From Rhodospirillales bacterium (lineage in GTDB: Bacteria > Pseudomonadota > Alphaproteobacteria > Rhodospirillales > Casp-alpha2), in NCBI GenBank assembly GCA_028282185.1, contig JANQIJ010000271.1, positions 1-6,015 on the forward strand: a stretch of DNA of 6,015 bases, given 5' to 3'. A program made the translations under genes and the position numbers. The notes under the pieces were generated by a model. That model did no database searches. It had not been told where the DNA came from and saw only the letters and a list, made by a program, of their open reading frames with translations. Positions 1 through 5,576 of this stretch are shown here, one piece after another (within the stretch, counting starts at the first letter, position 1; the number at the start of each line of letters is the position of its first letter).

Positions 1-420
1 GAAACCTTCAAGAGCGGACCGATGAAGGCGCAGCCCAACCCCCTGGAAACCTTGTCGGACGACGCCCGGGCGGCGACCCAGGGCGTGGTCGCGGACCTGC
101 ATGCCCAGTTCGTCGACATGGTCGTTGAACGGCGCGGCCTGCCGCCGGATGCCCTCGCCGACCTAGGCAATGGGCGGGTCCTTTCCGGGCGGGCGGCGAA
201 ACAGAGCGGCCTGATCGACGCGATCGGCGGCGAGGCCGAAGCGCGGGCCTGGCTTGCCAGCCAGCACGGCATCGCCCACGACTTGCCCATCAGCGACTGG
301 ACAGCCTCGGACAACATCGGAAGCTGGCGCGACGCGCTGACGCGCCATATACAAAAAGCATTGTTTTCTGAAAGGCTTAGACTTGACGGCGTGTTCTCGC
401 TTTGGCACCCTTCCCTGTAG
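1..420 (+). CDS. sppA: Signal peptide peptidase SppA (S49 family), C-terminal part
   Basis: The reading frame is open from base 1 to the TAG at 418-420 and encodes about 139 residues of a protein whose start lies outside the window. SppA is an inner-membrane serine protease that degrades signal peptides left after secretion. The visible part resembles the C-terminal end of the S49 domain: it opens with a KSGPMKAQPNPLE stretch, continues through FVDMVVERRGL and a GRVLSGRAAKQSGLIDAIGG segment (the typical 'G.V.sG..A...GLiD.iGg' signature), and ends in a hydrophobic SLWHP tail. The catalytic Ser and Lys are not in the visible part, so activity cannot be judged. The last 80 bases are more A/T-rich than the rest. 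ihfB follows after 66 nt on the same strand. The family assignment is secure; the gene symbol could also be written for a generic S49 peptidase. Confidence 0.9.
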   Translation, partial: ETFKSGPMKAQPNPLETLSDDARAATQGVVADLHAQFVDMVVERRGLPPDALADLGNGRVLSGRAAKQSGLIDAIGGEAEARAWLASQHGIAHDLPISDWTASDNIGSWRDALTRHIQKALFSERLRLDGVFSLWHPSL

Positions 421-486
421 AGGACGAGAACGAGGGAAAGGTTCCGTCGCGTCGCGGACTGGACCATGGCCGACGGAAGGGGACAC

Positions 487-771
487 ATGACGAAATCCGA
501 ACTCATCGCGCGTCTGGCCGCGGACAATCCGCACCTTTACCAGCGCGACGTGGAGCGCATCGTATCGACCATCTTCGACGAGATCACGAACGCCCTCGCC
601 CAAGGCGACCGGGTTGAACTGCGCGGTTTCGGCGCCTTTTCGGTCAAGCGGCGCGGCGCACGCACCGGCCGTAACCCGCGCACAGGCGCGACGGTTCAGG
701 TCGACGCCAAGCACATTCCCTATTTCAAGACCGGCAAGCAGTTGCGCGAGAAACTTAACGGCGACGGCTGA
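487..771 (+). CDS. ihfB: Integration host factor subunit beta
   Basis: A 94-residue HU/IHF-family DNA-bending protein. IHF is an alpha/beta heterodimer that binds a specific site in the minor groove and bends DNA sharply, acting in transcription, replication and recombination. The whole length matches the family: MTKSELIARL at the start, RGFGAFSV at 46-53, and the DNA-contacting arm GRNPRTG at 61-67 with the intercalating proline at Pro64. Glu44 and Arg46 fall at the same positions as in E. coli IHF beta, where they take part in site recognition, which favours IHF beta over HU. I chose the ATG at 487 because AAGGGGA at 477-483 is a good ribosome binding site and the N-terminus then aligns with the family; the in-frame ATG at 466 has no Shine-Dalgarno and would add MADGRGH. 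The alpha subunit must be encoded elsewhere. Confidence 0.95.
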   Translation: MTKSELIARLAADNPHLYQRDVERIVSTIFDEITNALAQGDRVELRGFGAFSVKRRGARTGRNPRTGATVQVDAKHIPYFKTGKQLREKLNGDG

Positions 772-854
772 TCCGCCGACCGGGCCGGGGCGCGAACCGA
801 CGGCGGGCGTGCCCAGCCTGATCCGCAACACCCTCAAAGACCCGCCGCCCCGCC

Positions 855-860
855 GAGGAG
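855..860 (+). promoter_or_regulatory. Ribosome binding site deciding the GTG start of lapA
   Basis: GAGGAG lies five bases before the GTG at 866-868. It settles the start of the LapA-type gene, whose frame is open much further upstream (to 614, overlapping ihfB) but without any supported start there. Confidence 0.75.
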
Positions 861-865
861 ACCTC

Positions 866-1276
866 GTGCTGCGCAAGACCCTATCCTGGATCGTCCTGCT
901 CCCCATATTCGCCGTGGTGGTGTCCTTCGCGTTGTCCAATCGCGAGGTCTTGACGCTGCGCCTTTGGCCGACGGATTTCGAGCTTACCGCGCCGATGTTT
1001 TTGATCGGCCTGGGCGGATTGTTCCTGGGTTTTCTCTGGGGCGCGGTCACCGTCTGGATGTCGGCGGGCCCGACGCGGCGTCGGGCGCGGCGCGAAACCG
1101 CCCGGGCCGGCGCCGCCGAACGCGACAGCGAACGCTTGCGGGCCGAGGTCACGGCATTGCAGGAGAAGCTGCGCGCCCGCGAACAGGCAGCCCAGGCGGA
1201 TCCGGCACAGGGGACCGGCGCCAACCTGCCCGCCCTGGTGGACAACGCGGCGACACAGCAGCCACGGATACTGTAA
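866..1276 (+). CDS. lapA: LapA/DUF1049-type small inner-membrane protein
   Basis: A 136-residue protein with two predicted membrane helices, at about residues 6-24 and 42-65, followed by a basic stretch (GPTRRRARRE, 68-77) and a charged, heptad-like region at about 78-112 that could form a coiled coil. The N-terminal helix ends in a SNREVLTLRLWP segment, which is typical of the LapA (lipopolysaccharide assembly protein A, DUF1049) family: short proteins with two helices and a cytoplasmic helical tail. In E. coli LapA works with LapB in controlling lipopolysaccharide synthesis; whether that holds here is unknown. The alphaproteobacterial relatives are commonly found between ihfB and pyrimidine or tryptophan genes, which fits this position. 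The GTG start is chosen from the GAGGAG five bases upstream. The end of the protein (after about 113) is low in structure. Family call is good; the symbol is by family only. Confidence 0.75.
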   Translation: MLRKTLSWIVLLPIFAVVVSFALSNREVLTLRLWPTDFELTAPMFLIGLGGLFLGFLWGAVTVWMSAGPTRRRARRETARAGAAERDSERLRAEVTALQEKLRAREQAAQADPAQGTGANLPALVDNAATQQPRIL

Positions 1277-1292
1277 CCCTGCATCGGTCAGC

Positions 1293-1304
1293 GGCCGATC
1301 GGCC
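1293..1304. other. 12-bp perfect palindrome in the lapA-pyrF spacer
   Basis: GGCCGATCGGCC reads the same on both strands. It lies 17 bases after the lapA stop and directly before a tandem repeat. It could be an operator half-site pair, but in DNA this rich in G and C a palindrome of this length may arise by chance. Confidence 0.4.
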
Positions 1305-1305
1305 C

Positions 1306-1335
1306 GGCCGTATCAAGCCAGGCCGCATCAAGGCA
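1306..1335 (+). repeat. Tandem 15-bp direct repeat (two copies) before pyrF
   Basis: Two adjacent 15-base units, GGCCGTATCAAGCCA (1306-1320) and GGCCGCATCAAGGCA (1321-1335), differ at two positions. They fill part of the 96-nt spacer between lapA and pyrF, 37 bases before the pyrF start. It may be a simple tandem duplication or a pair of protein-binding sites. No function can be assigned from sequence alone. Confidence 0.6.
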
Positions 1336-1372
1336 GACCGAGGCCCAGGCCCGAGCAACGCGATCCAAAGAC

Positions 1373-2092
1373 ATGCCACCGACCATCGAAAGACCCGCTG
1401 ACCGGATTCTCGTGGCGATCGACACCACCGACGTCGATCGCGCCCGTGGTCTCGCCGCCGGACTCGCCGGCGCCGTCGGCGGCGTCAAGCTGGGCAAGGA
1501 GTTCTTTACCGCCAACGGACCCGACGGCGTCAAGCGCGTGACGGAAACGGGTCTGCCGTTGTTCCTCGACCTCAAGTTCCATGACATCCCCAACACGGTG
1601 GCCGGCGCGATGCGCGCGGCAATGCCGCTCAACCCGTTCATGGTGAACGTCCATGCCTCGGGCGGACCGGCGATGATGGCGGCTGCGGCCGAAGCTCTGA
1701 CGGAAGCTGCCGGCAACGGCCCCAGGCCGCTGTTGCTGGGAGTCACGGTCTTGACCTCGTTGAGCGACGACGACCTAGTTCAGATCGGTATCGATACGAA
1801 AATCAAGGAGCAGGTCGCCCGCCTGGCCCGCCTGGCTCAGGCCTCGGGCTTGGACGGCGTTGTTTGTTCTGCACATGAAATAAAAATCATCCGGTCGATC
1901 TGCGGCCCCGACTTTGTCTTGGTGGCGCCCGGCATCCGCCCGGAATGGTCCGTTAAAGACGACCAAAAGCGGGTCGTCACGCCCCGCGACGCCATCGACC
2001 TGGGGGCCGACTACCTTGTCATCGGCCGGCCCATCACCCAGGCAGACGATTCCGTGGAGGCCGCCCGCCGCATCGCCGACGACCTGGGTTAG
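1373..2092 (+). CDS. pyrF: Orotidine 5'-phosphate decarboxylase
   Basis: A 239-residue protein that converts orotidine 5'-phosphate to UMP, the last step of de novo pyrimidine synthesis, in the cytoplasm. It is a full-length bacterial-type (group I) enzyme with a single TIM barrel. Key residues are visible: Asp17 in the first strand (LVAID), Lys39 in GGVKLGKE, the catalytic DLKFHDIPNT motif with Asp66, Lys68 and Asp71, and the phosphate-binding loop residues in APGIRP (Arg189) and VIGRPIT (Arg219). The ATG at 1373 is the only sensible start, because no ATG, GTG or TTG occurs in frame between the lapA stop and it. There is no clear Shine-Dalgarno (only weak purines, AAAGAC), so translation may be weak or depend on upstream ribosomes. 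Bases of about 1860-1895 are locally A/T-rich. It is the last clearly intact gene of the plus-strand group; I see no trpF after it. Confidence 0.97.
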   Translation: MPPTIERPADRILVAIDTTDVDRARGLAAGLAGAVGGVKLGKEFFTANGPDGVKRVTETGLPLFLDLKFHDIPNTVAGAMRAAMPLNPFMVNVHASGGPAMMAAAAEALTEAAGNGPRPLLLGVTVLTSLSDDDLVQIGIDTKIKEQVARLARLAQASGLDGVVCSAHEIKIIRSICGPDFVLVAPGIRPEWSVKDDQKRVVTPRDAIDLGADYLVIGRPITQADDSVEAARRIADDLG

Positions 2093-2097
2093 GATCG

Positions 2098-2597
2098 ATG
2101 GCGCGCCTCACCACCGGCTTGCTGATGCGCCTTCCCTGGGAGGCCGCCCGGGACAACGCCCGGCAGATTTGCCGGTTATGTGTTTTTCCGGTAGCCTTGT
2201 TGTTGTTCGCATTATGGGGCTGGACAGCCGTTACGCCTTAGCGGAACTGGGATGGGCCCTCGGTGCCTTGGAGGTTCTCTTGCTGGCCACCATCGCCATC
2301 CGCCTTCGCCGCCTCATTCTGTGGGGTGAGCCTCCCCCCGAAAGCGACTTCGACTTTCGTTTCGGACGCCCTGAATTGGTGTATGGCCTTTGGCTCGCAA
2401 TATGGATTTATGCCCCCTGCCTGCCGCTGGAATTTTCTTCCAAGGGACCGGATCAGGCGGCGTCGGTCGTCCACCAATCACCAGGATATCACCGGGGCCA
2501 AAATCAAAGCGGGGCGCGGGGCCTGCCACAGGGAGGCGGCGTCTTGTCGGTATTTGACGACATGACCCGCCTGCCGGAGATGATCCGGACGGCCTGA
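2098..2597 (+). pseudogene. Frameshifted remnant of a small membrane protein gene (candidate)
   Basis: Five bases after the pyrF stop an ATG (2098) opens a 47-codon frame ending at TAG 2239-2241. It carries one hydrophobic helix (about 2179-2217, CVFPVALLLFALWGW). A second frame, one base back, holds two more helices: GALEVLLLATIAI at about 2262-2300, followed by RLRRLILWGEPPP, and LVYGLWLAIWIYAPCLPLEF at 2376-2435. Adding one G to the GGGG run at 2216-2219 joins both pieces into a continuous three-helix protein ending at TGA 2595-2597, about 167 residues. The order (amphipathic start, helix, helix, 'R.LILWGE' then 'FRFGR.EL' and a further helix) recalls multi-helix membrane proteins of unknown function in alphaproteobacteria, but I cannot name the family. 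After about 2440 the tail is polar and unlike a membrane protein, suggesting C-terminal decay or loss. Alternatives: two separate small proteins, a sequencing error in the G run, or noncoding DNA. Confidence 0.45.
2160..2187 (+). terminator. Possible intrinsic terminator after pyrF
   Basis: A perfect 6-bp stem, CCGGCA (2160-2165) with TGCCGG (2170-2175), closes a GATT loop and is followed by TTATGTGTTTTT (2176-2187). The distance of 68 bases from the pyrF stop suits a pyrF terminator. The T-run is interrupted and the stem is short, so it is only a candidate. It lies inside the frameshifted membrane ORF, so if it works it would limit expression of that ORF. Confidence 0.4.
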
Positions 2598-2655
2598 GAA
2601 CGGATGACCGACTTCTCGCAGACGGGCGTTGCACGCAGGGTTAAGGGCTTGATCG

Positions 2656-2684
2656 AAAAAGGCCGGGACGCGCTAGAGCCCGCC
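2656..2684 (-). terminator. Possible intrinsic terminator at the end of thpR
   Basis: On the minus strand GGCGGG (2684-2679) can pair with CCC(G)GCC (2667-2661), with one bulged base and an 11-base loop, followed directly by TTTTT (2660-2656). The thpR stop codon (2675-2673) lies in the loop. The run of five T after a G/C stem is the expected layout, but the bulge and large loop weaken it. It would end the minus-strand unit facing pyrF. Confidence 0.4.
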
Positions 2685-3284
2685 GCCGGACGCGACCGCC
2701 GACTCGCCGTACTCCTCGGCCAGGCCGTCGAAATCGTAGTCCAAGGCCCCCAGGCGGTAGGTTCGGATCGGCGTGTAATGGGCGCCCTCGCGGCCCAGGG
2801 TGCTTTCGAACAGAATGAAACGCTCGACCGCGAAGTCCACCGAGACAAAACCCGCATGATCTTCCAGAAAGCCGCCGGCGACATGTTCCGGCGGGTTCTT
2901 GAACCGGGCCAGAGTGACATGCGGTTTGAACTTTCGCTGTTCGGAGCGAAATCCAGCGCGGACCGTCGCGCGCTCGACCTTTTCATGCAGATGCATCAAG
3001 GCACCCGACGGTTCCGTCCCGGCCCAAACGGCACGAAGCCGTCCGCGGCTGGCGAACTTGCCGACGCCCGAGAGCGCGAGGTCGAAGGCCGGCGCCTCGA
3101 TATCCGCCAGGGCGCCGTCCAGGTCGGCCGCCTGATGGCGATCGACCTCGCCGATGAACCTCAATGTGATATGGAAGTTCTCCGGGGCGACCCATCTTGC
3201 CCCCGACACGCCGGAACACACGGCGCCCAGTTGGCGGCGCAGGTCGGCGGGGATGTCCAATCCGACAAACAGGCGCACGCGCAT
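2673..3284 (-). CDS. thpR: RNA 2',3'-cyclic phosphodiesterase (2H family, '2'-5' RNA ligase')
   Basis: A 203-residue protein of the 2H phosphoesterase superfamily. ThpR hydrolyses 2',3'-cyclic phosphate ends of RNA to 2'-phosphate, and was first described as a tRNA-half 2'-5' ligase. Both catalytic HxTx motifs are intact: HITL with His38 and Thr40, and HVTL with His122 and Thr124, each in a typical setting (ENFHITLRFIGEV and FKPHVTLARFK). The spacing and total length match the bacterial family. The ATG at 3284 follows AGAGGAGAG, but the spacing is tight; a GTG two codons later (3278-3276) has better spacing and gives the common N-terminus (M)RLFVGLDIP, so it may be the real start. The upstream ATG at 3326 lacks support. 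The gene follows the aldo/keto reductase by 50 nt and is the last gene of the minus-strand group. The C-terminal 25 residues after TYRLGALD are nonconserved in look. Confidence 0.93.
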   Translation of the reverse strand: MRVRLFVGLDIPADLRRQLGAVCSGVSGARWVAPENFHITLRFIGEVDRHQAADLDGALADIEAPAFDLALSGVGKFASRGRLRAVWAGTEPSGALMHLHEKVERATVRAGFRSEQRKFKPHVTLARFKNPPEHVAGGFLEDHAGFVSVDFAVERFILFESTLGREGAHYTPIRTYRLGALDYDFDGLAEEYGESAVASGGGL

Positions 3285-3293
3285 CTCTCCTCT
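3285..3293 (-). promoter_or_regulatory. Ribosome binding site of thpR
   Basis: AGAGGAGAG on the minus strand ends directly at the ATG at 3284. Its AGGAG core is only 2 nt from that ATG but 8 nt from the GTG at 3278, so the site argues for the GTG as a serious alternative start. Confidence 0.6.
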
Positions 3294-3308
3294 GCCGTTT
3301 CGCCCGAC

Positions 3309-3323
3309 GGGTCCCGAAGACCC
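3309..3323 (-). other. Hairpin in the reductase-thpR spacer
   Basis: On the minus strand GGGTC (3323-3319) and GACCC (3313-3309) form a 5-bp stem around a TTCGG loop, between the reductase stop and the thpR ribosome binding site. No T-run follows, so it is not an intrinsic terminator. It might affect thpR translation or transcript processing, or be chance. Confidence 0.4.
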
Positions 3324-3334
3324 CATAAGAACTT

Positions 3335-4384
3335 CTAGGGCGCGGGATTCGGGTTGTCCAGATGTATGGCCTCGATCGCCTCAAAAACTTCATCGTCCAA
3401 CGACAGAATTTCGGCGGCCAGATTGGTCTCAAGTTGGGCCAGGGTCGTGGCCCCGATGATGTTTGACGTGAGGAACGGTTGCGCGTTGACGAAGGCGATC
3501 GCCATCTGCGCCGGGTCCAACCCCCGCGCACGGGCCAGAGCCACATAGGCGCGGGTCGCCTCGATGCCCTTGGGTTTGAAGTGGCGCTTGAAATCGGGGT
3601 AAAGCGCGATCCGGCTGCCTGGGGGCGGCGGGCCGTCCAGATACTTGCCCGTCAACGCGCCAAAGCCCAAGGGCGAATAGGCCAGCAGGCCGCAGTCCTC
3701 GCGCAGGGCGATTTCCGCCAGACCGACCTCGAACGTCCGGTTCAAGAGGTTGTAGGGGTTTTGAATGCTGGCGATCCTGGCCGCCTTGTCGCCCCCCACA
3801 CGATCCGCGATCTCCAACATCTTGGCCGTGCCCCAGGGCGTTTCATTGGACACGCCGACGGCGCGCAGTTTGCCGTCCCGGATCAATTCAGCAAAGATCT
3901 CGAGCGTTTCCTCGAACGGCGTGAACGGCATTTCGTCGAGCCGTCGATACCCCAGCCGCCCGAAGTAATTCGCCGGCCGCTCGGGCCAATGGGTTTGGTA
4001 CAGATCGATATAATCCGTTTGCAGGCGCCGCAGGCTGAGGTCCACCGCTTCGCGGACCTGCTTACGGCCGAACGACAGGTCGCCGCCCCGGATATGCCCG
4101 AGGCCGCTGCCCGGGCCGGAGATCTTCGTCGCGACGATGACCTTGTCACGATTGCCCCGGGCCTTCATCCAACTGCCGACAATTTCCTCGCTGCGCCCCT
4201 GGGTCGCGGGGTCGCGGGGAAAGGAATACATCTCCGCGGTGTCGAGAAAATTGACGCCGTGATCCATGGCCATGTCCATCTGCGCATGGCCTTCGGCTTC
4301 GCTGTTCTGGGCGCCGAAGGTCATGGTCCCCAGGCAGATGCGGCTGACACGGATGCCCGTGCGCCCCAACGGTCGATATTGCAT
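3335..4384 (-). CDS. Tas-like aldo/keto reductase
   Basis: A 349-residue NADP(H)-dependent oxidoreductase of the aldo/keto reductase superfamily, expected to be a soluble TIM barrel. It matches recalled E. coli Tas along nearly its whole length, for example GTMTFGAQNSEAEGHAQMD near the start, TDYIDLYQTHWPERP, SIQNPYNLLNRTFEVGLAE and LDPAQMAIAFV. The catalytic tetrad is complete: Asp48 and Tyr53 (FLDTAEMY), Lys87 (ATKISGP) and His132 (QTHWP). The C-terminal NIIGATTLAQLETNL segment is the usual cofactor-phosphate region. The ATG at 4384 is preceded by GGGGGA with 5-nt spacing and aligns with the family start, so the longer frame reaching 4513 (into the FIST gene) is rejected. The physiological substrate is unknown; Tas itself is known mainly from suppression of a tyrosine auxotrophy. 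The gene lies 67 nt after FIST and 50 nt before thpR. Confidence 0.93.
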   Translation of the reverse strand: MQYRPLGRTGIRVSRICLGTMTFGAQNSEAEGHAQMDMAMDHGVNFLDTAEMYSFPRDPATQGRSEEIVGSWMKARGNRDKVIVATKISGPGSGLGHIRGGDLSFGRKQVREAVDLSLRRLQTDYIDLYQTHWPERPANYFGRLGYRRLDEMPFTPFEETLEIFAELIRDGKLRAVGVSNETPWGTAKMLEIADRVGGDKAARIASIQNPYNLLNRTFEVGLAEIALREDCGLLAYSPLGFGALTGKYLDGPPPPGSRIALYPDFKRHFKPKGIEATRAYVALARARGLDPAQMAIAFVNAQPFLTSNIIGATTLAQLETNLAAEILSLDDEVFEAIEAIHLDNPNPAP

Positions 4385-4432
4385 AGATGTCCCCCAAGTG
4401 GCGGAGCGGGTCGCCCCGGTCGATGCGATCTT

Positions 4433-4449
4433 GGCGCCCAACGGGCGCC
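4433..4449 (-). other. Strong 7-bp hairpin after the FIST stop codon
   Basis: GGCGCCC and GGGCGCC form a perfect 7-bp G/C stem around a 3-base loop, two bases after the FIST stop on the minus strand and 48 bases before the reductase start. AAGATCGC follows on the minus strand, with no T-run, so it is not a classical intrinsic terminator. A role in 3'-end protection or in setting unequal expression of the flanking genes is possible. Confidence 0.55.
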
Positions 4450-4451
4450 GT

Positions 4452-5576
4452 CTAAACAAACAGGGCCAGAACGCCCGTGTAGCCATATAGGCGGGCGTTG
4501 GAGATCTCGCCATTCCCGTAGAAACCGACCAGAGGAAAATCCCCCAGCCGGTCGACGATCAATTCCATTTCCCGGCCGGAGCCACCAAACATGTTGGGGC
4601 CCCGCGCGACACAGGAAAAATACAGGCCGGCCCGCGGCGGCCCGGGCAGGCGCGATGCAAGATTATCAACCATGTCGGTCAGGTCGGCCGCCGCCGCCGT
4701 CGGGTCGCGGCGCACGAACATCATCCGGTCGCCGGTTTCGATGCGGCTGCCGACGGCGATCCAGCCACGGTTGGGATCGATGCCCACCAGCGATCTGACG
4801 AGATAATCCCGGGTGTCGGATCCGGGCACCGGAAAGGCGGCGTGAATGTAGCCCGCAGCTCGAGCCAGATCGCGGGCCAAAAGCTCGCCGATGTCTTCCT
4901 TCATTACTTCCAGGGCCGGCCTGCCGTCGATTGACATGATCACCCCGTCCTCGGTCTCCGTCACCCAATGGGGTTCGGCCACGGGAGCGCATCCCTGGCT
5001 CAAACCCGTGGCGACCTGAACGTCCGGACCGAACAAGACACCCGAGATCCCGCCCGAGGCGAGATCGCCGGCGATCTGGCTGGCGGGTTTCCGGGACGCG
5101 GTTAAGCCGCCGACCAGAAAACTCGACAACGCGCCTGCGATCTCCTCCAAGATCGCCGGCAGACGCGGATTCTGCGGATCCCCGTGGACCACGGCGAAAG
5201 GCGCGGCCCCTTCGCCGGCCCAATCGCGGATCGGTGCCGGCATCTGGCCCAGTCCGCCGCGAAGCGCAGGAAAAACCCGAAAGCCGTCGGCATCGAAGCG
5301 ACCGGTGAGGACCGCCGCGGCCGCTTGATCATGGTACTCGTTGCGCCCGGCGCAAATCCCAAGACCGACCGTGCCCACCCAATCGTCGATGGCCAGGGTC
5401 TGGCGCAAGAAAGTCAGAATGCTTGTCAAATCGTCGGCCAGCGCGTCGGTCACATAGAGAAACCCCAGGTTTGCCCCATCGGACTCGGCGCCTTGTCGGC
5501 GCAGGGACTCGACACATGCCTTGGCAATATCGGCCCAGCCCTGGCCGGTCGCATGGGCGGCGGCGAAACCGGTCAT
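4452..5576 (-). CDS. FIST-domain protein (FIST_N plus FIST_C), stand-alone
   Basis: A 374-residue protein made up of a FIST N domain (about residues 30-215) and a FIST C domain (about 216-360). FIST domains are predicted sensory modules, proposed to bind small ligands such as amino acids, and often occur in signal-transduction proteins. Family hallmarks seen here are SSFLVGGLTAS (151-161), GLSQGCAPV (191-199), VTETEDGVIMSIDGRPALEV (205-224), YFSCVARGPNMFG (319-331), FYGNGEI (352-358) and the terminal YGYTGVLALF. There is no signal peptide, membrane helix or attached kinase, GGDEF or methyl-accepting domain, so it would have to act as a free cytoplasmic protein or with a partner elsewhere. The ATG overlaps the tesA stop as ATGA, and AAGGACG within the tesA end provides a ribosome binding site six bases upstream, so the two are translationally coupled. 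The molecular role is unknown. Confidence 0.88.
   Translation of the reverse strand: MTGFAAAHATGQGWADIAKACVESLRRQGAESDGANLGFLYVTDALADDLTSILTFLRQTLAIDDWVGTVGLGICAGRNEYHDQAAAAVLTGRFDADGFRVFPALRGGLGQMPAPIRDWAGEGAAPFAVVHGDPQNPRLPAILEEIAGALSSFLVGGLTASRKPASQIAGDLASGGISGVLFGPDVQVATGLSQGCAPVAEPHWVTETEDGVIMSIDGRPALEVMKEDIGELLARDLARAAGYIHAAFPVPGSDTRDYLVRSLVGIDPNRGWIAVGSRIETGDRMMFVRRDPTAAAADLTDMVDNLASRLPGPPRAGLYFSCVARGPNMFGGSGREMELIVDRLGDFPLVGFYGNGEISNARLYGYTGVLALFV

Noticed and set aside
402..418. TTGGCACC resembling a sigma-54 -24 element
   Set aside because: The matching GC at the -12 position is absent (TG instead), and the match arises from the Trp-His-Pro codons of SppA.
383..420. TTGACG at 383-388 as a -35 element for an ihfB promoter
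   Set aside because: The sequence also encodes the LDG of the SppA tail, and no convincing -10 element lies 16-18 bases downstream. A promoter for ihfB here remains possible but unsupported.
466..486. Upstream ATG for ihfB adding MADGRGH
   Set aside because: No ribosome binding site precedes it, and the ATG at 487 has a strong one and matches the family N-terminus.
163..1284. Long minus-strand open frame (373 codons) opposite sppA, ihfB and lapA
   Set aside because: It is antisense to three recognisable genes, is rich in Arg/Ala/Pro/Gly, has no recognisable domain, and is explained by the scarcity of stop codons in G/C-rich DNA.
2238..2634. Minus-strand frames between thpR and pyrF
   Set aside because: They overlap the better-supported hydrophobic plus-strand pieces, have no ribosome binding site or recognisable domain, and are arginine/proline-rich.
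3285..3326. Upstream ATG for thpR adding 14 residues
   Set aside because: It lies in the spacer hairpin without a ribosome binding site, and the added residues are not family-like; the strong site at 3285-3293 points to a start at 3284 or 3278.
3479..4798. Long plus-strand open frame (439 codons) opposite the aldo/keto reductase and FIST genes
   Set aside because: It mirrors two well-supported genes, shows no family motif, and its composition is that of an antisense shadow.
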